64,000 nucleotides of DNA, from NCBI GenBank assembly GCA_015059845.1, contig SUZR01000001.1, positions 124,001 through 188,000 on the forward strand, written 5' to 3'. The notes beneath the pieces were generated by a model. It did not search any database and was not told the origin of the DNA. It worked only from the letters and a program-made list of their open reading frames with translations. Every line of letters starts with the position of its first letter. Within the stretch, counting starts at the first letter, position 1. The translations under genes were made by a program, and so were the position numbers. Positions 51,808 through 60,819 of this stretch are shown one piece after another. Source of the DNA: Rikenellaceae bacterium (GTDB taxonomy: Bacteria > Bacteroidota > Bacteroidia > Bacteroidales > Rikenellaceae).

Positions 51808-52299
51808 ATGTTTATCAGAGAGATTTTCAGTGAGGCCGATGTGCGCCGTTTGGCCAAGGTGGCACGCGAGGTGTGGCGCGAGGCAAATGTGGCGTTTTGT
51901 ACTCCCGAGCAGGTGGAGTATATGATTGAGAAGTTCCAGAGTTTTGAGGCTATTACGGGGCAGTTGATGCAGGGGTATCGTTATTTTCTTATCGAGGATG
52001 GTGATGAGATATTGGGATATTTTGGCGTGCAGAATCAGGGCGAGAGATTGTTCCTTAGTAAGTTTTATATCTTGAAGCAGAATCGTGGCCGAGGGCTATT
52101 CTCGATGGGATTGCAGCGAATGATTGATATCTGCAAGGAGGATGGTTTGGAGTCAATATATCTTACAGTAAATCGCAATAACACACACGCTTATGAGGTT
52201 TACCTCGTCAAAGGCTTTAAGGTGATAGCCGAGGAGTGTGCCGACATCGGGTTTGGCTTTGTGATGGATGATTATATAATGGAATATGAAGTAAAATGA
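51808..52299 (+). CDS. GNAT-family acetyltransferase
   Basis: 163 residues. The acetyl-CoA motif appears as LKQNRGRGLFSMGLQRMI (Q/RxxGxG/A region), with YLTVNRNNTHAYEVYLVKGFKV as motif B. Such enzymes transfer acetyl groups to amines; the substrate is unknown. It follows ung closely and is ended by the terminator at 52304. Confidence 0.85.
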   Translation: MFIREIFSEADVRRLAKVAREVWREANVAFCTPEQVEYMIEKFQSFEAITGQLMQGYRYFLIEDGDEILGYFGVQNQGERLFLSKFYILKQNRGRGLFSMGLQRMIDICKEDGLESIYLTVNRNNTHAYEVYLVKGFKVIAEECADIGFGFVMDDYIMEYEVK

Positions 52300-52303
52300 T
52301 AAC

Positions 52304-52343
52304 AAAAAACGGGTGCTAACTTTCGTAATTAGCACCCGTTTTA
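52304..52343. terminator. Bidirectional terminator
   Basis: AAACGGGTGCTAA (52307-52319) pairs with TTAGCACCCGTTT (52329-52341). Lies between the GNAT gene and the convergent sigma factor gene. Confidence 0.88.
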
Positions 52344-52359
52344 TTTCACTCGCCCTTCG

Positions 52360-53220
52360 TTATCCGAGGTAAGACTTCAAGAGCTTGCTGCGTGATGAGT
52401 GGCGCAGGCGGCGGATAGCCTTCTCCTTAATCTGGCGCACACGCTCACGTGTAAGGTCGAACTTCTCGCCAATCTCCTCAAGGGTCATCTCCGAGCAACC
52501 GATGCCGAAGAAATACTTGATAATATCGCGCTCGCGCTCGGTCAAGGTCTCCAATGCGCGGTCAACCTCTGTTGCCAATGACTCGTTAATCAAGCCACGG
52601 TCAGCGTTGGGCGAATCGGTGTTAACCAATACATCCAACAGACTATTATCCTCGCCATCAGCAAAGGGCGCATCCACAGAGATGTGACGACCAGCCACAC
52701 GCAATGTATCCGACACCTTCTCCTTCGGGAGCTCCAGCTCTGTAGCCAGCTCCTCGGGTGAGGGGGTACGCTCGTGCTCCTGCTCGAAGCGAGCGAAGGC
52801 CTTGTTAATCTTATTGAGCGAGCCAACCTGATTCAACGGCAGACGTACGATACGCGACTGCTCGGCCAAAGCCTGAAGGATAGACTGACGAATCCACCAC
52901 ACAGCGTATGAGATGAACTTAAAGCCTCGTGTCTCGTCGAACTTCTCGGCGGCCTTGATAAGTCCCAAGTTGCCCTCATTGATGAGGTCAGGCAGGCTAA
53001 GGCCTTGATTCTGATACTGTTTTGCTACTGATACAACAAAGCGCAAATTGGCCTTTGTGAGCTTATCCAAAGCCTCCTGATCGCCCTTGCGAATACGTTG
53101 TGCAAGTTCAACCTCCTCCTCAACGGTGATAAGGTCCTCCTTGCCAATCTCCTGCAAATATTTATCAAGCGAAGCGCTCTCGCGATTGGTAATCGACTTT
53201 GTAATCTTTAATTGACGCAT
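52360..53220 (-). CDS. rpoD: Primary sigma factor (RpoD/SigA type)
   Basis: 286 residues from the ATG at 53218-53220. Regions 1.2 to 4 are complete: [15 protein letters not shown], region 2 with [30 protein letters not shown] and [13 protein letters not shown], region 3, and region 4 with [16 protein letters not shown] and the helix-turn-helix [20 protein letters not shown]. Region 1.1 is missing, as in the short Bacteroidetes primary sigma factor that reads TTTG/TAnnTTTG promoters. This fits the promoters found across the window. Confidence 0.95.
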   Translation of the reverse strand: MRQLKITKSITNRESASLDKYLQEIGKEDLITVEEEVELAQRIRKGDQEALDKLTKANLRFVVSVAKQYQNQGLSLPDLINEGNLGLIKAAEKFDETRGFKFISYAVWWIRQSILQALAEQSRIVRLPLNQVGSLNKINKAFARFEQEHERTPSPEELATELELPKEKVSDTLRVAGRHISVDAPFADGEDNSLLDVLVNTDSPNADRGLINESLATEVDRALETLTERERDIIKYFFGIGCSEMTLEEIGEKFDLTRERVRQIKEKAIRRLRHSSRSKLLKSYLG

Positions 53221-53397
53221 ATCTATTATATTATTTAATTTCTTCTTAAGCCGAGCTTGAGGTGGATTGTATTCCACTTTTCTCTCTATTACGCAAATGA
53301 AAACCCTTTTGTTTCACTTTTTGTAATTATTTTATAAATTTTTCTCTCGAGCCATAACTATAACGGTCGGCGGAGTGGAAAAAGTATAAGTACAGAG

Positions 53398-53429
53398 CAT
53401 AAAAAACCGCCCCGAAACTCGAGGCGGTT
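53398..53429 (-). terminator. Terminator of glyA
   Basis: AACCGCC (53405-53411) pairs with GGCGGTT (53423-53429); the minus strand continues in TTTTTTAT. It is 20 bases after the glyA stop. Confidence 0.85.
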
Positions 53430-53449
53430 ATCCTAAACGTTGCTGGTTA

Positions 53450-54730
53450 CTACCACGCAAACAAGGGATACTCGGCCATCATAGCGTTTACGTCCTTGCG
53501 AACAGCTGCGATGTTCTCCTCATTCTCGGGGTCGTGCAGCACGCGGTCGATAAGCTCAACGATGTAATCCATCTTATCCTCCTTAACACCGCGGGTTGTG
53601 ATTGCGGGCGTACCGAAGCGAAGACCAGAGGTGAGGAACGGTGAGCGTGAATCGAACGGCACCATATTCTTGTTGGTTGTGATGTTGGCAGCAACCAGAC
53701 ACTTCTCGGCCAGCTTACCTGTAAGCTCGGGGAACTTGGTACGCAGGTCAATCAACATAAGGTGATTGTCAGTACCCTCCGATACAACCTTGTAACCGCG
53801 CTTTGCGAATGCCTCGGCCATAGCCTGAGCGTTCTTCTGTACCTGCTTCTGATACTCCTTGTATTCGGGCTGCAAAGCCTCACCGAAAGCAACTGCCTTA
53901 GCTGCGATAACGTGCTCCAGAGGACCACCCTGAATACCGGGGAATACCGCCGAGTTGAGAATCTGTGACATCATCTTCACTACACCCTTAGGAGTCTTTA
54001 AGCCCCAGGGATTCTCGAAGTCCTTGCCCATCAAGATAATACCGCCACGGGGGCCACGCAGAGTCTTGTGTGTGGTAGATGTAACGATGTGTGCATACTT
54101 CACGGGGTTGTCCAGGATGCCTGCGGCAATAAGACCTGCGGTGTGGGCCATATCAACCATAAAGAGTGCGCCAACCTTGTCGGCAATCTCGCGCATACGC
54201 TTGTAATCCCACTCACGTGAGTAAGCCGAAGCACCACCTACGATAAGCTTGGGCTTGTGCTCCAATGCCTTGCGCTCCATATCCTCGTAGTCGATAGTGC
54301 CGGTCTGCTCGCTGAGCTGATAGCCTACGGCCTTGAAATACTTACCAGACATATTTACGGGTGAACCGTGTGAGAGGTGACCACCGTGAGCCAAGTCAAG
54401 ACCCATAAAAGTGTCGCCGGGCTGCAAAACGGCAAAGAATACAGCCATATTAGCCTGCGCACCTGAGTGGGGCTGCACGTTGGCATACTCTGCACCGTAA
54501 AGCTCGCACAGACGCTCGATAGCCAAGCGCTCTACCTTATCTACTACCTCGCAACCTCCGTAGTAACGCGCAGCGGGGTAACCCTCGGCATACTTGTTTG
54601 TAAGCACAGAACCCATAGCGGCCATAACCTGCTCGCTCACGAAGTTCTCCGATGCAATAAGCTCGATGCCACGCATCTGGCGTGCGCGCTCGTCGGCGAT
54701 AAGCTCAAAAATCTGATTATCCTGTTTCAT
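53450..54730 (-). CDS. glyA: Serine hydroxymethyltransferase
   Basis: 426 residues, a PLP enzyme interconverting serine and glycine while loading tetrahydrofolate with a one-carbon unit, which purine synthesis uses. Seen: [49 protein letters not shown] and the PLP Lys in [14 protein letters not shown]. All key positions are intact. It begins 6 bases after the NOSP gene stop and is probably transcribed with it. Confidence 0.97.
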   Translation of the reverse strand: MKQDNQIFELIADERARQMRGIELIASENFVSEQVMAAMGSVLTNKYAEGYPAARYYGGCEVVDKVERLAIERLCELYGAEYANVQPHSGAQANMAVFFAVLQPGDTFMGLDLAHGGHLSHGSPVNMSGKYFKAVGYQLSEQTGTIDYEDMERKALEHKPKLIVGGASAYSREWDYKRMREIADKVGALFMVDMAHTAGLIAAGILDNPVKYAHIVTSTTHKTLRGPRGGIILMGKDFENPWGLKTPKGVVKMMSQILNSAVFPGIQGGPLEHVIAAKAVAFGEALQPEYKEYQKQVQKNAQAMAEAFAKRGYKVVSEGTDNHLMLIDLRTKFPELTGKLAEKCLVAANITTNKNMVPFDSRSPFLTSGLRFGTPAITTRGVKEDKMDYIVELIDRVLHDPENEENIAAVRKDVNAMMAEYPLFAW

Positions 54731-54736
54731 CGTTTA

Positions 54737-55078
54737 TTATTTGTTTGAATTTAACTTTTCAAGTTGTGTGTAATAGAGATGACGAATGGCCGCTATCGGG
54801 TGGTGAAAAATCATCCTTGGACCGGAGTAGCGCATCACCTGACGAATCTTCTCTCGCATCTGAGGCTTGTAGCAGTGTGTTTTACATTGCGAGCAAAAGC
54901 TCTTCTGCTCCATAAAGGGACATTTACGAGTGCGCTCATCAGCATACTCTGCAAGCTCGCGACACTCGTCACAGAGCTGTGTAGTGCCGTGATTATTACG
55001 ACAGTAAAGCGTAATCATATCGCGCACCACCCTTCTCTCGTGTTGCAACTTGCGTGTGATATCTACCTTGCTTATCAT
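54737..55078 (-). CDS. Nitrous oxide-stimulated promoter (NOSP) family protein
   Basis: 113 residues from the ATG at 55076-55078. Matches the small Cys-rich family named after a nitrous-oxide-responsive locus: YCRNNHG, LCDECRELAEYADERTRKCPF, FCSQCKTHCYKPQMREKIRQVMRYSGPRMIFHHP. The conserved Cys and His residues suggest a metal or Fe-S centre; the role is not known. A TATCTTTG at 55098-55091 on the minus strand is a promoter -7 element that leaves only a few bases of leader. glyA follows after 6 bases. Confidence 0.85.
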   Translation of the reverse strand: MISKVDITRKLQHERRVVRDMITLYCRNNHGTTQLCDECRELAEYADERTRKCPFMEQKSFCSQCKTHCYKPQMREKIRQVMRYSGPRMIFHHPIAAIRHLYYTQLEKLNSNK

Positions 55079-55090
55079 CCTAATTGTGGG

Positions 55091-55144
55091 CAAAGATAGA
55101 AAAACATTTTCGTTTACGGAAATTTATATATCATAAATGATATA
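55091..55144. promoter_or_regulatory. -7 element and palindrome upstream of the NOSP-glyA unit
   Basis: Minus strand TATCTTTG (55098-55091) is the likely -7 element. An 18-bp perfect palindrome, TATATCAT-aa-ATGATATA (55127-55144), lies about 30 bases upstream of it, a usual place for an operator. Confidence 0.45.
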
Positions 55145-55246
55145 ATCTCTTATTTAGTGAGGCGTTGACCGACATTGACAAAACAAAGAAAAATCTACTT
55201 TATTGCCAATTTTGGCCGTTGTAATATGTGAAAACAAAAATATTAT

Positions 55247-55293
55247 TTGTAAATTTGTTACAATTTATATTGTGCAGTAACATTTCTTGTGCA
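55247..55293 (+). promoter_or_regulatory. Candidate rha operon control region
   Basis: TAAATTTG (55250-55257) matches the -7 element but lacks a good -33. It is overlapped by an inverted repeat TTGTAA-n5-TTACAA (55247-55263). Downstream, TTGTGCA occurs twice, 17 bases apart (55270-55276 and 55287-55293), the direct-repeat form often used by AraC-type regulators. No regulator gene is in the window. The rest of the 231-base gap shows nothing more that I can support. Confidence 0.35.
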
Positions 55294-55324
55294 AATACGA
55301 TAGAAAACCTTAAAATTACATATA

Positions 55325-56794
55325 ATGGCGATACATCATTTTGCAGCTATTGATTTAGGAGCAACCAGTGGCCGTGTGATTTTGGCTACGCTTTGCGATG
55401 GTAAGATTGCGATGGAGGAGATTCATCGTTTCGCTGACCCTATCATCGAGATGCAGGGGCATTTTTATTGGGATTTTCCCGCGATATATAAATCCGTAAT
55501 TGAGGGCCTGTCAAAGATTGCTTCGCAGGGAGTTGTCATCGAGGCGATAGGTATTGATACGTGGGGTGTTGATTTTGTCTGCTTTGGCAAGGATGGCGGT
55601 ATGCTAAGACTACCCTATTGCTATCGTGACCCCCATACGGTTGGGGCTCCTGAGGAGTTTTTCAAGCGTATGTCACGCAAAACGCTCTACAATAAGACGG
55701 GTATCCAGATAATGAATTTCAACTCTGTTTTCCAATTCGATACCTTGCGTCGCAATAAGTGTTCTGCGTTGGAGAATGCTGATAAGATATTGTTTATTCC
55801 CGATGCGTTGGCCTATTTGCTTACCGGTGAGGCTGTAACGGAATATACGATAGCCTCTACGGCGCAGATGATAAATCCTCGCACTAAGGAGTGGGATGAG
55901 GATGTATTGATTCTGTTGGGTCTGAGTGCCAATAATTTTGGTCGTATGGTAATGCCTGGCGAGCAGATTGGCGTGCTTACAGCCGAGGTGCAGCGCTTGA
56001 CGGGTCTGGGTGCAGTTCCCGTTGTGGCAGTGGCAGGTCACGATACAGGCTCAGCGGTGGCTGCTGTGCCTATGGAGGATGAGAAGTCAGCCTATTTGAG
56101 CTCTGGTACGTGGTCGCTGATGGGTATTGAGTCGCAGGAGCCTATTATCTCGGAGCGCAGTTTTGAACTGAACTTTACAAACGAGGGTGGTATCGAGGGT
56201 ACGATACGTGTGCTGAAAAATATCTGCGGTATGTGGCTTTTGGAGCGATGCCGTGCCGAGTGGCCCGAGATGGGTTATGGAGAGTTGATTGCTGCGGCAG
56301 AAAAGGAGGAGGCATTCCGCTCGTTGATAAATCCCGATGCGCCCTGCTTTGCAAATCCCGCATCAATGACAAAGGCTATTGCTGATTATTGCCAGGCAAC
56401 CAAGCAGCCCGCACCCGAAAGTGTAGGACAATATGTGCGTTGCATCTTTGAGTCGCTGGCGTTGCGTTATCGTCAGGTCGTTGAGATGTTGCGCGAGCTC
56501 TCGCCCGTGGCTATTGAGCGATTGTACGTGATTGGTGGCGGTGCGCGTAATGAGGTACTTAATCAATTTACAGCCAATGCTATAGGTATTCCCGTGGAGA
56601 CAGGCTCGTCGGAGTCAACGGCCATTGGAAACGTGATGATGCAGGCTAAGTGGGCTGGCGTGGTTGAGAGCATTGGCGATATGCGAACGATGATTCGTGA
56701 GTCGCTGGATGAGCGTAAACGCTACGAGCCGCAAGAGGCTGCGGTGTGGAGTGCTGCGTATGAGAAATATTTGAATGTATATAAAGAGTTATAA
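55325..56794 (+). CDS. rhaB: Rhamnulokinase
   Basis: 489 residues, FGGY sugar-kinase family. Phosphorylates L-rhamnulose at position 1. Seen: AIDLGATSGRVI (ATP phosphate 1), IGIDTWGVDFVCF (substrate), VAGHDTGSAVAAVP, SSGTWSLMGIE and VIGGGARNEVLNQFTA. The neighbours rhaA and rhaT confirm the substrate. First gene of the operon. Confidence 0.96.
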   Translation: MAIHHFAAIDLGATSGRVILATLCDGKIAMEEIHRFADPIIEMQGHFYWDFPAIYKSVIEGLSKIASQGVVIEAIGIDTWGVDFVCFGKDGGMLRLPYCYRDPHTVGAPEEFFKRMSRKTLYNKTGIQIMNFNSVFQFDTLRRNKCSALENADKILFIPDALAYLLTGEAVTEYTIASTAQMINPRTKEWDEDVLILLGLSANNFGRMVMPGEQIGVLTAEVQRLTGLGAVPVVAVAGHDTGSAVAAVPMEDEKSAYLSSGTWSLMGIESQEPIISERSFELNFTNEGGIEGTIRVLKNICGMWLLERCRAEWPEMGYGELIAAAEKEEAFRSLINPDAPCFANPASMTKAIADYCQATKQPAPESVGQYVRCIFESLALRYRQVVEMLRELSPVAIERLYVIGGGARNEVLNQFTANAIGIPVETGSSESTAIGNVMMQAKWAGVVESIGDMRTMIRESLDERKRYEPQEAAVWSAAYEKYLNVYKEL

Positions 56795-56812
56795 CCATAA
56801 AATTACAAACCA

Positions 56813-58069
56813 ATGAAAAGAGAACTTATCGAAAAAGCTTATGAAATTGCCAAGGAGCGTTATGCTGCAATAGGCGTTGATACAGAGGCTGCAATGGAGG
56901 CGTTGCAGAAGATTCAGCTTTCACTCCACTGCTGGCAGGCGGATGATGTGAATGGCTTTGAGGATGCGGGCGCCCTGACAGGCGGTATTCAGGCTACGGG
57001 TAACTACCCTGGTCGTGCCCGTAATATTGAGGAGTTGCAGGCAGATATCAAGAAGGTTATCTCGCTTTTGCCTGGTAGCCACCGCTTGAGCTTGCACGCC
57101 AGCTATGCCGATTTCCGCGAAACGGGACCTGCTGACCGTGATGAACTTGAGCCTAAGCACTTCGAGAGTTGGATGAAGTGGGCCGAGGAGAATGGTATGA
57201 AGCTCGACTTCAACTCTACATCGTTCTCACACCCCAAGAGCGAGGATTTGACACTCGCAAGCCCGAAGGAGGATATTCGCAAATTCTGGGTTGAGCATAC
57301 GAAGCGTTGCCGCGCTATCGCCGACGAGATGGGACGCCGTCAGGGTGACCCCGCAATGCTCAATATATGGATTCACGATGGCTCGAAGGATATCACCGTA
57401 AACCGTATGAAGTACCGTGCTATCTTGAAGCAGTCGCTAGACGAGATTCTGGAGCAGAAGTACGAGTGGATGCGCGACTCGGTAGAGTCAAAGGTGTTCG
57501 GTATCGGCTTGGAGAGCTACACCGTAGGTAGCAACGATTTCTATATCGGCTACGCAGCCCAGAAGGGTATTATGGTCACTTTGGATACGGGTCACTTCCA
57601 CCCCACCGAGTCTATTGCCGACAAGATGTCATCTCTGTTGCTCTTTACTCCCGAGGTTATGCTTCACGTGAGCCGCCCCGTACGCTGGGATTCTGACCAC
57701 GTGACAATCATCAACGACGAGACTTTGGATTTAACAAAGGAGATTGTTCGTTGCGACGCTTTGGGTCGTGTACATATCGGTTTGGATTACTTCGATGCAT
57801 CAATCAACCGTATCGGCGCTTACGTTATCGGTGCGCGTGCTACGCAGAAGTGTTTGTTGCAGGCGTTGCTTGAGCCGTTGACTACGCTCCGTGCATATGA
57901 GGCTGAGGGCAAGGGCTTCGAGCGTTTGGCTCTGCTTGAGGAGTGCAAGTCATTGCCGTGGAATGCCGTATGGGATATGTTCTGCTTACGCAATGGCGTG
58001 CCCGTTGGTGAGGAGTTTATCGCCGACGTAAATAAGTATGAGGCTGAGGTAACATCGAAGCGCGCATAG
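56813..58069 (+). CDS. rhaA: L-rhamnose isomerase
   Basis: 418 residues. Converts L-rhamnose to L-rhamnulose. Seen: LSLHCWQADDVNGFE, ATGNYPGRARN, LHASYADF, WIHDGSKDITVNRM, GLESYTVGSNDFYIGYA, TLDTGHFHPTE and HIGLDYFDASINRI, which hold the metal-binding Glu, Asp and His residues. Length is the family norm. 18 bases after rhaB and 3 bases before rhaT. Confidence 0.97.
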   Translation: MKRELIEKAYEIAKERYAAIGVDTEAAMEALQKIQLSLHCWQADDVNGFEDAGALTGGIQATGNYPGRARNIEELQADIKKVISLLPGSHRLSLHASYADFRETGPADRDELEPKHFESWMKWAEENGMKLDFNSTSFSHPKSEDLTLASPKEDIRKFWVEHTKRCRAIADEMGRRQGDPAMLNIWIHDGSKDITVNRMKYRAILKQSLDEILEQKYEWMRDSVESKVFGIGLESYTVGSNDFYIGYAAQKGIMVTLDTGHFHPTESIADKMSSLLLFTPEVMLHVSRPVRWDSDHVTIINDETLDLTKEIVRCDALGRVHIGLDYFDASINRIGAYVIGARATQKCLLQALLEPLTTLRAYEAEGKGFERLALLEECKSLPWNAVWDMFCLRNGVPVGEEFIADVNKYEAEVTSKRA

Positions 58070-58072
58070 TAT

Positions 58073-59086
58073 ATGGAGATTGTAATCGGATTGTTGATAA
58101 TTGCTATTGGTGCATTCTGCCAGTCGAGCAGCTATGTGCCCATCAACAAAATTAAGCAGTGGAGCTGGGAGTCGTATTGGCTCGTGCAGGGCGTCTTTGC
58201 GTGGCTGGTGTTCCCTATCCTAGGAGCTATGCTGGCTGTGCCTGAGGGTAGCTCGCTTTTTGAGTTGTATCTCTCGCATCCTAAGGAGAGCCTGCTGACG
58301 GCGTTGTTCGGCGTATTGTGGGGCGTAGGAGGTTTGACCTTTGGTCTTTCGATGCGTTATTTGGGCGTTGCGCTTGGTCAGTCGATTGCACTCGGCACTT
58401 GTGCAGGATTGGGAACAATCCTCACTCCCCTATTGCTGGGCCGTCCTGGCGATTTGACAGTATCGGTTGTTATCGGTGTTGTTGTTACGCTTTTGGGTAT
58501 TGCCGTTATTGGCGTTGCGGGACATATGAAGTCGCAATCACTATCGGAGGAGGAGAAGCGTGCCGCAGTGAAGGACTTTAACTTTACTAAAGGTATTGCC
58601 GTTGCTCTGCTGGCGGGATTTATGAGCGCTTGTTTTAATATTGGCTTGGGCTTTGGCGAGGTGCTGAACTTCGGTGATGCAACGGCCGATATTTACAAGA
58701 CCCTACCCGCTACATTTATGGTGACGCTCGGCGGCTTTATGACCAATGCCATTTATTGCCTCTACCAAAATGCTCACAACAAGACATTCGCGGACTATGG
58801 CAAGTCTTCGCTTTGGGCTAATAATCTGCTTTTCTGCGCTTTGGCTGGTGTGCTGTGGTATAGCCAGTTCTTCGGTTTGAGTTTGGGTAAGGGATTCTTA
58901 ACAGATTCTCCGTCGCTGCTGACCTTCAGCTGGTGTATCCTGATGGCGCTCAACGTGGTATTCTCTAATGTGTGGGGAATAATCCTCAAGGAGTGGAAAG
59001 GCTGTTCGCGCAAGACGATTGTAGTGTTGCTGGCTGGAATAACAATTCTAATAATAAGTTCGTTCCTGCCGGAGATTCTTAAGTAA
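58073..59086 (+). CDS. rhaT: L-rhamnose/proton symporter
   Basis: 337 residues with about ten membrane segments, drug/metabolite transporter superfamily. The start EIVIGLLIIAIGAFCQSSSYVPINKIKQWSWESYW, then WLVFPILGAM and GLTFGLSMRYLGVALGQSIALG, are typical of RhaT. It imports L-rhamnose with protons. The operon ends in a terminator right after the stop. A rhamnulose-1-phosphate aldolase gene is not in this operon. Confidence 0.95.
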   Translation: MEIVIGLLIIAIGAFCQSSSYVPINKIKQWSWESYWLVQGVFAWLVFPILGAMLAVPEGSSLFELYLSHPKESLLTALFGVLWGVGGLTFGLSMRYLGVALGQSIALGTCAGLGTILTPLLLGRPGDLTVSVVIGVVVTLLGIAVIGVAGHMKSQSLSEEEKRAAVKDFNFTKGIAVALLAGFMSACFNIGLGFGEVLNFGDATADIYKTLPATFMVTLGGFMTNAIYCLYQNAHNKTFADYGKSSLWANNLLFCALAGVLWYSQFFGLSLGKGFLTDSPSLLTFSWCILMALNVVFSNVWGIILKEWKGCSRKTIVVLLAGITILIISSFLPEILK

Positions 59087-59088
59087 AT

Positions 59089-59120
59089 AAAAAAGGTGCT
59101 AACAATTAGCACCTTTTTTT
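59089..59120. terminator. Bidirectional terminator after rhaT
   Basis: AAAAAAGGTGCTAA pairs with TTAGCACCTTTTTT around three bases. It also touches the last codon of the convergent phosphatase gene. Confidence 0.88.
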
Positions 59121-59610
59121 ATTTCATTTCATTCTTAATTTGGCTCATCAAACCCTCGCAGCCATCCTCCAAAAGGTCGAGTACCAACTCAAAACCTTCA
59201 CGTCCCTCGTAATAAGGGTCGGGCACGTATGTCCACTCGGGATGATGCGTGCAGAACTCTACGAAGCGATACACCTTATTCAAATATAATCGCTCGGGAG
59301 CAAGGCGCGATACATTCTCGTAGTTCATATCGTCCATCACAATAATCTTGTCGAATCGCAGGAAATCCTCCTCGCGGAACTTGCGGGCACGATGTGTGAG
59401 GTTGTAGCCTCGGCGCGATGCAGCCGTGCGCATACGTGGGTCAGGCAAATCGCCCGCGTGACCACCATACGTGCCGGCAGAGTCAATCTCCACCACATCG
59501 TTCATACCGTGAGCCGACACAACATCCTCCATTACGCCGTGTGCGGCCGGGGAGCGGCAGATGTTTCCCAGGCAGACAAAAAGGATGCATGTTATCTTAT
59601 TGTTTTCCAT
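59119..59610 (-). CDS. Low-molecular-weight protein-tyrosine phosphatase
   Basis: 163 residues. The P-loop is VCLGNICRSPAAHGVM (Cx5R with the nucleophile Cys near residue 13) and the general-acid Asp is in DPYYEG. It dephosphorylates tyrosine-phosphorylated proteins, in many bacteria those controlling exopolysaccharide export; no kinase is beside it. The start ATG at 59608-59610 gives a normal N-terminus (MENNKITCILFV). Confidence 0.94.
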   Translation of the reverse strand: MENNKITCILFVCLGNICRSPAAHGVMEDVVSAHGMNDVVEIDSAGTYGGHAGDLPDPRMRTAASRRGYNLTHRARKFREEDFLRFDKIIVMDDMNYENVSRLAPERLYLNKVYRFVEFCTHHPEWTYVPDPYYEGREGFELVLDLLEDGCEGLMSQIKNEMK

Positions 59611-59749
59611 ATCGCTATAAAATTAAATTTTTATTGGTTTACGTTGTGGTTTACATTTTGTGATAGATGTACAGCCACTCTACAAAGTTAACTATTTTCC
59701 GTAGAGCTGCAAAATATCCATCAAAGTGTGACGCTATAATATTTGGTAT

Positions 59750-60184
59750 ATGAAAGACTCTTTACAATGTGTGTTACGCAGTCAAGGCTGTGAGATGGCG
59801 ATATTGTTCCTGCGTGTTTTTATCGGCGGAGTGATGCTCCTGCATATGATTGGTAAACTGCAAGATTATGATAATTATGTGCTTAATTTTCAATCTATTG
59901 TCGGCCTGAATCACGCCACCTCGTTTGCTTTGACCATATTTTTCGAGGGCTTGTTTGCCGTGATGATTATTATGGGCGTGGGAACACGTCTGGCGGCTGC
60001 GCTGATGGCCATTGTTATGATTGTCAGCATTTGTGAGGCTCTGATGCAGGGGACGGTGACGGACGCCGAGTCGAAGCTGGAATTTATATATATCGGTATA
60101 TACATCACGTTGGTTATTTCGGGCGGCGGGCGATATGCAATCAGCGCTATGTTCCTAAATCGCAAAAATGTTCCAAATCGTTAA
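59750..60184 (+). CDS. DoxX-family membrane protein
   Basis: 144 residues with four membrane segments. The DoxX marks ILFLRVFIGGVMLLHMIGKL and FFEGLFAVMIIMGVGTRLAA are present. DoxX proteins are small quinone-linked or redox-associated membrane proteins of varied role. A near-consensus AATATTTG (59738-59745) lies only 4 bases before the ATG, so the transcript would have almost no leader, if that promoter is used. Confidence 0.82.
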   Translation: MKDSLQCVLRSQGCEMAILFLRVFIGGVMLLHMIGKLQDYDNYVLNFQSIVGLNHATSFALTIFFEGLFAVMIIMGVGTRLAAALMAIVMIVSICEALMQGTVTDAESKLEFIYIGIYITLVISGGGRYAISAMFLNRKNVPNR

Positions 60185-60275
60185 AATGTCGGCCAATAAG
60201 AGATAAATTGTTTGAGTCCGATATTTTTTTTCTAATTTTACGCCGTGTTTGCTGAAATAAACAAAGTTTATTACT

Positions 60276-60806
60276 ATGAAAAAGTGTATTATTTCAATGT
60301 TGGCGTTGGCGTTTGCCATATCAGCCAATGCGCAGGAGAAAGGCGACGATATGCAGCCTCTGCCACATAAGATTGAGAATCTTGAATTGTTGGATTTGCG
60401 TAAGAATATAACCAAGATTCCATTTTACGGAGAGAAGAATTTATTGATTTTCTACGTCGATCCAGACAAGTATAAGCAGAACCACGAGTTTACGGTGGAG
60501 ATGGAGGAGAACCACCGAGCGGCTGGTGAGAATATTGAGGGACTTGGTATCCTGAATCTGAAAAATACAATCTTCCCGAATTCTATCGTGCGTTCGATTG
60601 CCCGCAAGCGTACCGAGAAGAATAATGCAACTATTATTGCCGACCCCGATTGTATTGTTGCCAAAGAGTGGGGATTGGGAGATTGCAATAACTACTTTGT
60701 GCTGATGATTGTAACCAAGGAGGGTGAGCTTGTTTATTGCAAGAAGGGCGAGCTTACCAAGGAGGAGCAGGCAGAGTTTTACGAGGTAGTAGATAAATAT
60801 CGTTAG
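60276..60806 (+). CDS. Exported thioredoxin-fold protein (YtfJ-like)
   Basis: 176 residues with a clean signal peptide (MKKCIISMLALAFAISANA). The mature part suggests a thioredoxin-like fold: KNLLIFYVDPDKYKQN, ATIIADPDCIVAKEWGLGD and YFVLMIVTKEGELVYCKKG. The CxxC pair is missing; the position after YVDPD has no Cys, so disulfide chemistry is unlikely. YtfJ of E. coli is a loose comparison, and the role is unknown. It is 13 bases before the barrel gene, forming one operon with it and the transferase. Confidence 0.65.
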   Translation: MKKCIISMLALAFAISANAQEKGDDMQPLPHKIENLELLDLRKNITKIPFYGEKNLLIFYVDPDKYKQNHEFTVEMEENHRAAGENIEGLGILNLKNTIFPNSIVRSIARKRTEKNNATIIADPDCIVAKEWGLGDCNNYFVLMIVTKEGELVYCKKGELTKEEQAEFYEVVDKYR

Positions 60807-60819
60807 TAAATAGTTGCGG

